DNA from: JANNMJ01 sp031397815
GTDB taxonomy: Bacteria > Bacteroidota > Bacteroidia > Cytophagales > Hymenobacteraceae
Assembly (NCBI GenBank): GCA_031397815.1
Contig: JANNMJ010000246.1
Location: forward strand, 12,550-76,549
Length of the DNA stretch: 64,000 nucleotides
Direction: 5' to 3'
The position numbers were made by a program, and so were the translations under genes. How positions within the stretch are numbered: position 1 is the first letter of the stretch; every line of letters begins with the position of its first letter. Below are positions 63,976 through 64,000 of this stretch, piece after piece. The notes under the pieces are model-generated. The model worked only from the letters and a program-made list of their open reading frames with translations. It did not search any database and was not told the DNA's origin.

Positions 63976-64000
63976 AGCGCACACGCAGCGCATCCACTTG

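Overview
The window is about 64 kb of GC-rich DNA from a Bacteroidota chromosome, most likely a Cytophagales bacterium close to Hymenobacter. The clues are a Bacteroidota-type promoter (TAnnTTTG) before the tRNA, two secreted proteins ending in type IX secretion (T9SS) sorting domains, giant secreted Rhs-like proteins, and a housekeeping flank with an M48 peptidase, an HscA-type Hsp70 and a YheT-type hydrolase. The genus is an inference from gene style, not from a marker gene.

Layout. 1-1880 is chromosome: a sodium:solute symporter and an initiator tRNA-fMet. 1855-52496 is a roughly 50.6 kb genomic island inserted in the 3' end of that tRNA. It is bounded by an exact 30-bp direct repeat (1855-1884 and 52467-52496) and carries its tyrosine integrase at the right end (51045-52274). 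I see no relaxase or type IV secretion genes, so it does not look self-transmissible. 52497-64000 is chromosome again, beginning with the original tRNA terminator and a decayed transposase.

Inside the island, from the left: small backbone genes (2026-4037); then a divergent module made of an ImmA/IrrE peptidase plus an XRE repressor on one side (4252-5260), and on the other a YegP-like protein with a long Gly/Ser tail, an E2-E1 fusion and a JAMM/JAB peptidase (5501-9554). This looks like the conjugation arm of a type II CBASS with the cyclase replaced by a YegP protein, under CapH/CapP-like control. In this strain the E1 gene is split by a clean IS630-family insertion (7732-8926, target duplication CTAG); removing the insertion in silico restores one 606-residue protein.

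Next comes a block of secreted and surface proteins (10574-31692): an FG-GAP T9SS protein, a TIR-domain protein that appears frameshifted, and a minus-strand operon holding an LRR-Ig-Rhs protein with a variable tip, three small envelope proteins, a second Rhs-like giant and a T9SS beta-propeller.

The right part (31985-50855) is a 19-kb one-directional defence operon: a PLD-SNF2 helicase, two HsdM paralogues, HsdS, a Septu-like ATPase/HNH pair, a fragment of a second darT, a GHKL-ATPase/PD-(D/E)XK protein, DarT-DarG, and finally HsdR. The type I restriction-modification operon thus frames several other defence cassettes between hsdS and hsdR. The overall picture is a tRNA-targeted defence island whose most novel part is the YegP/E2-E1/JAMM module.
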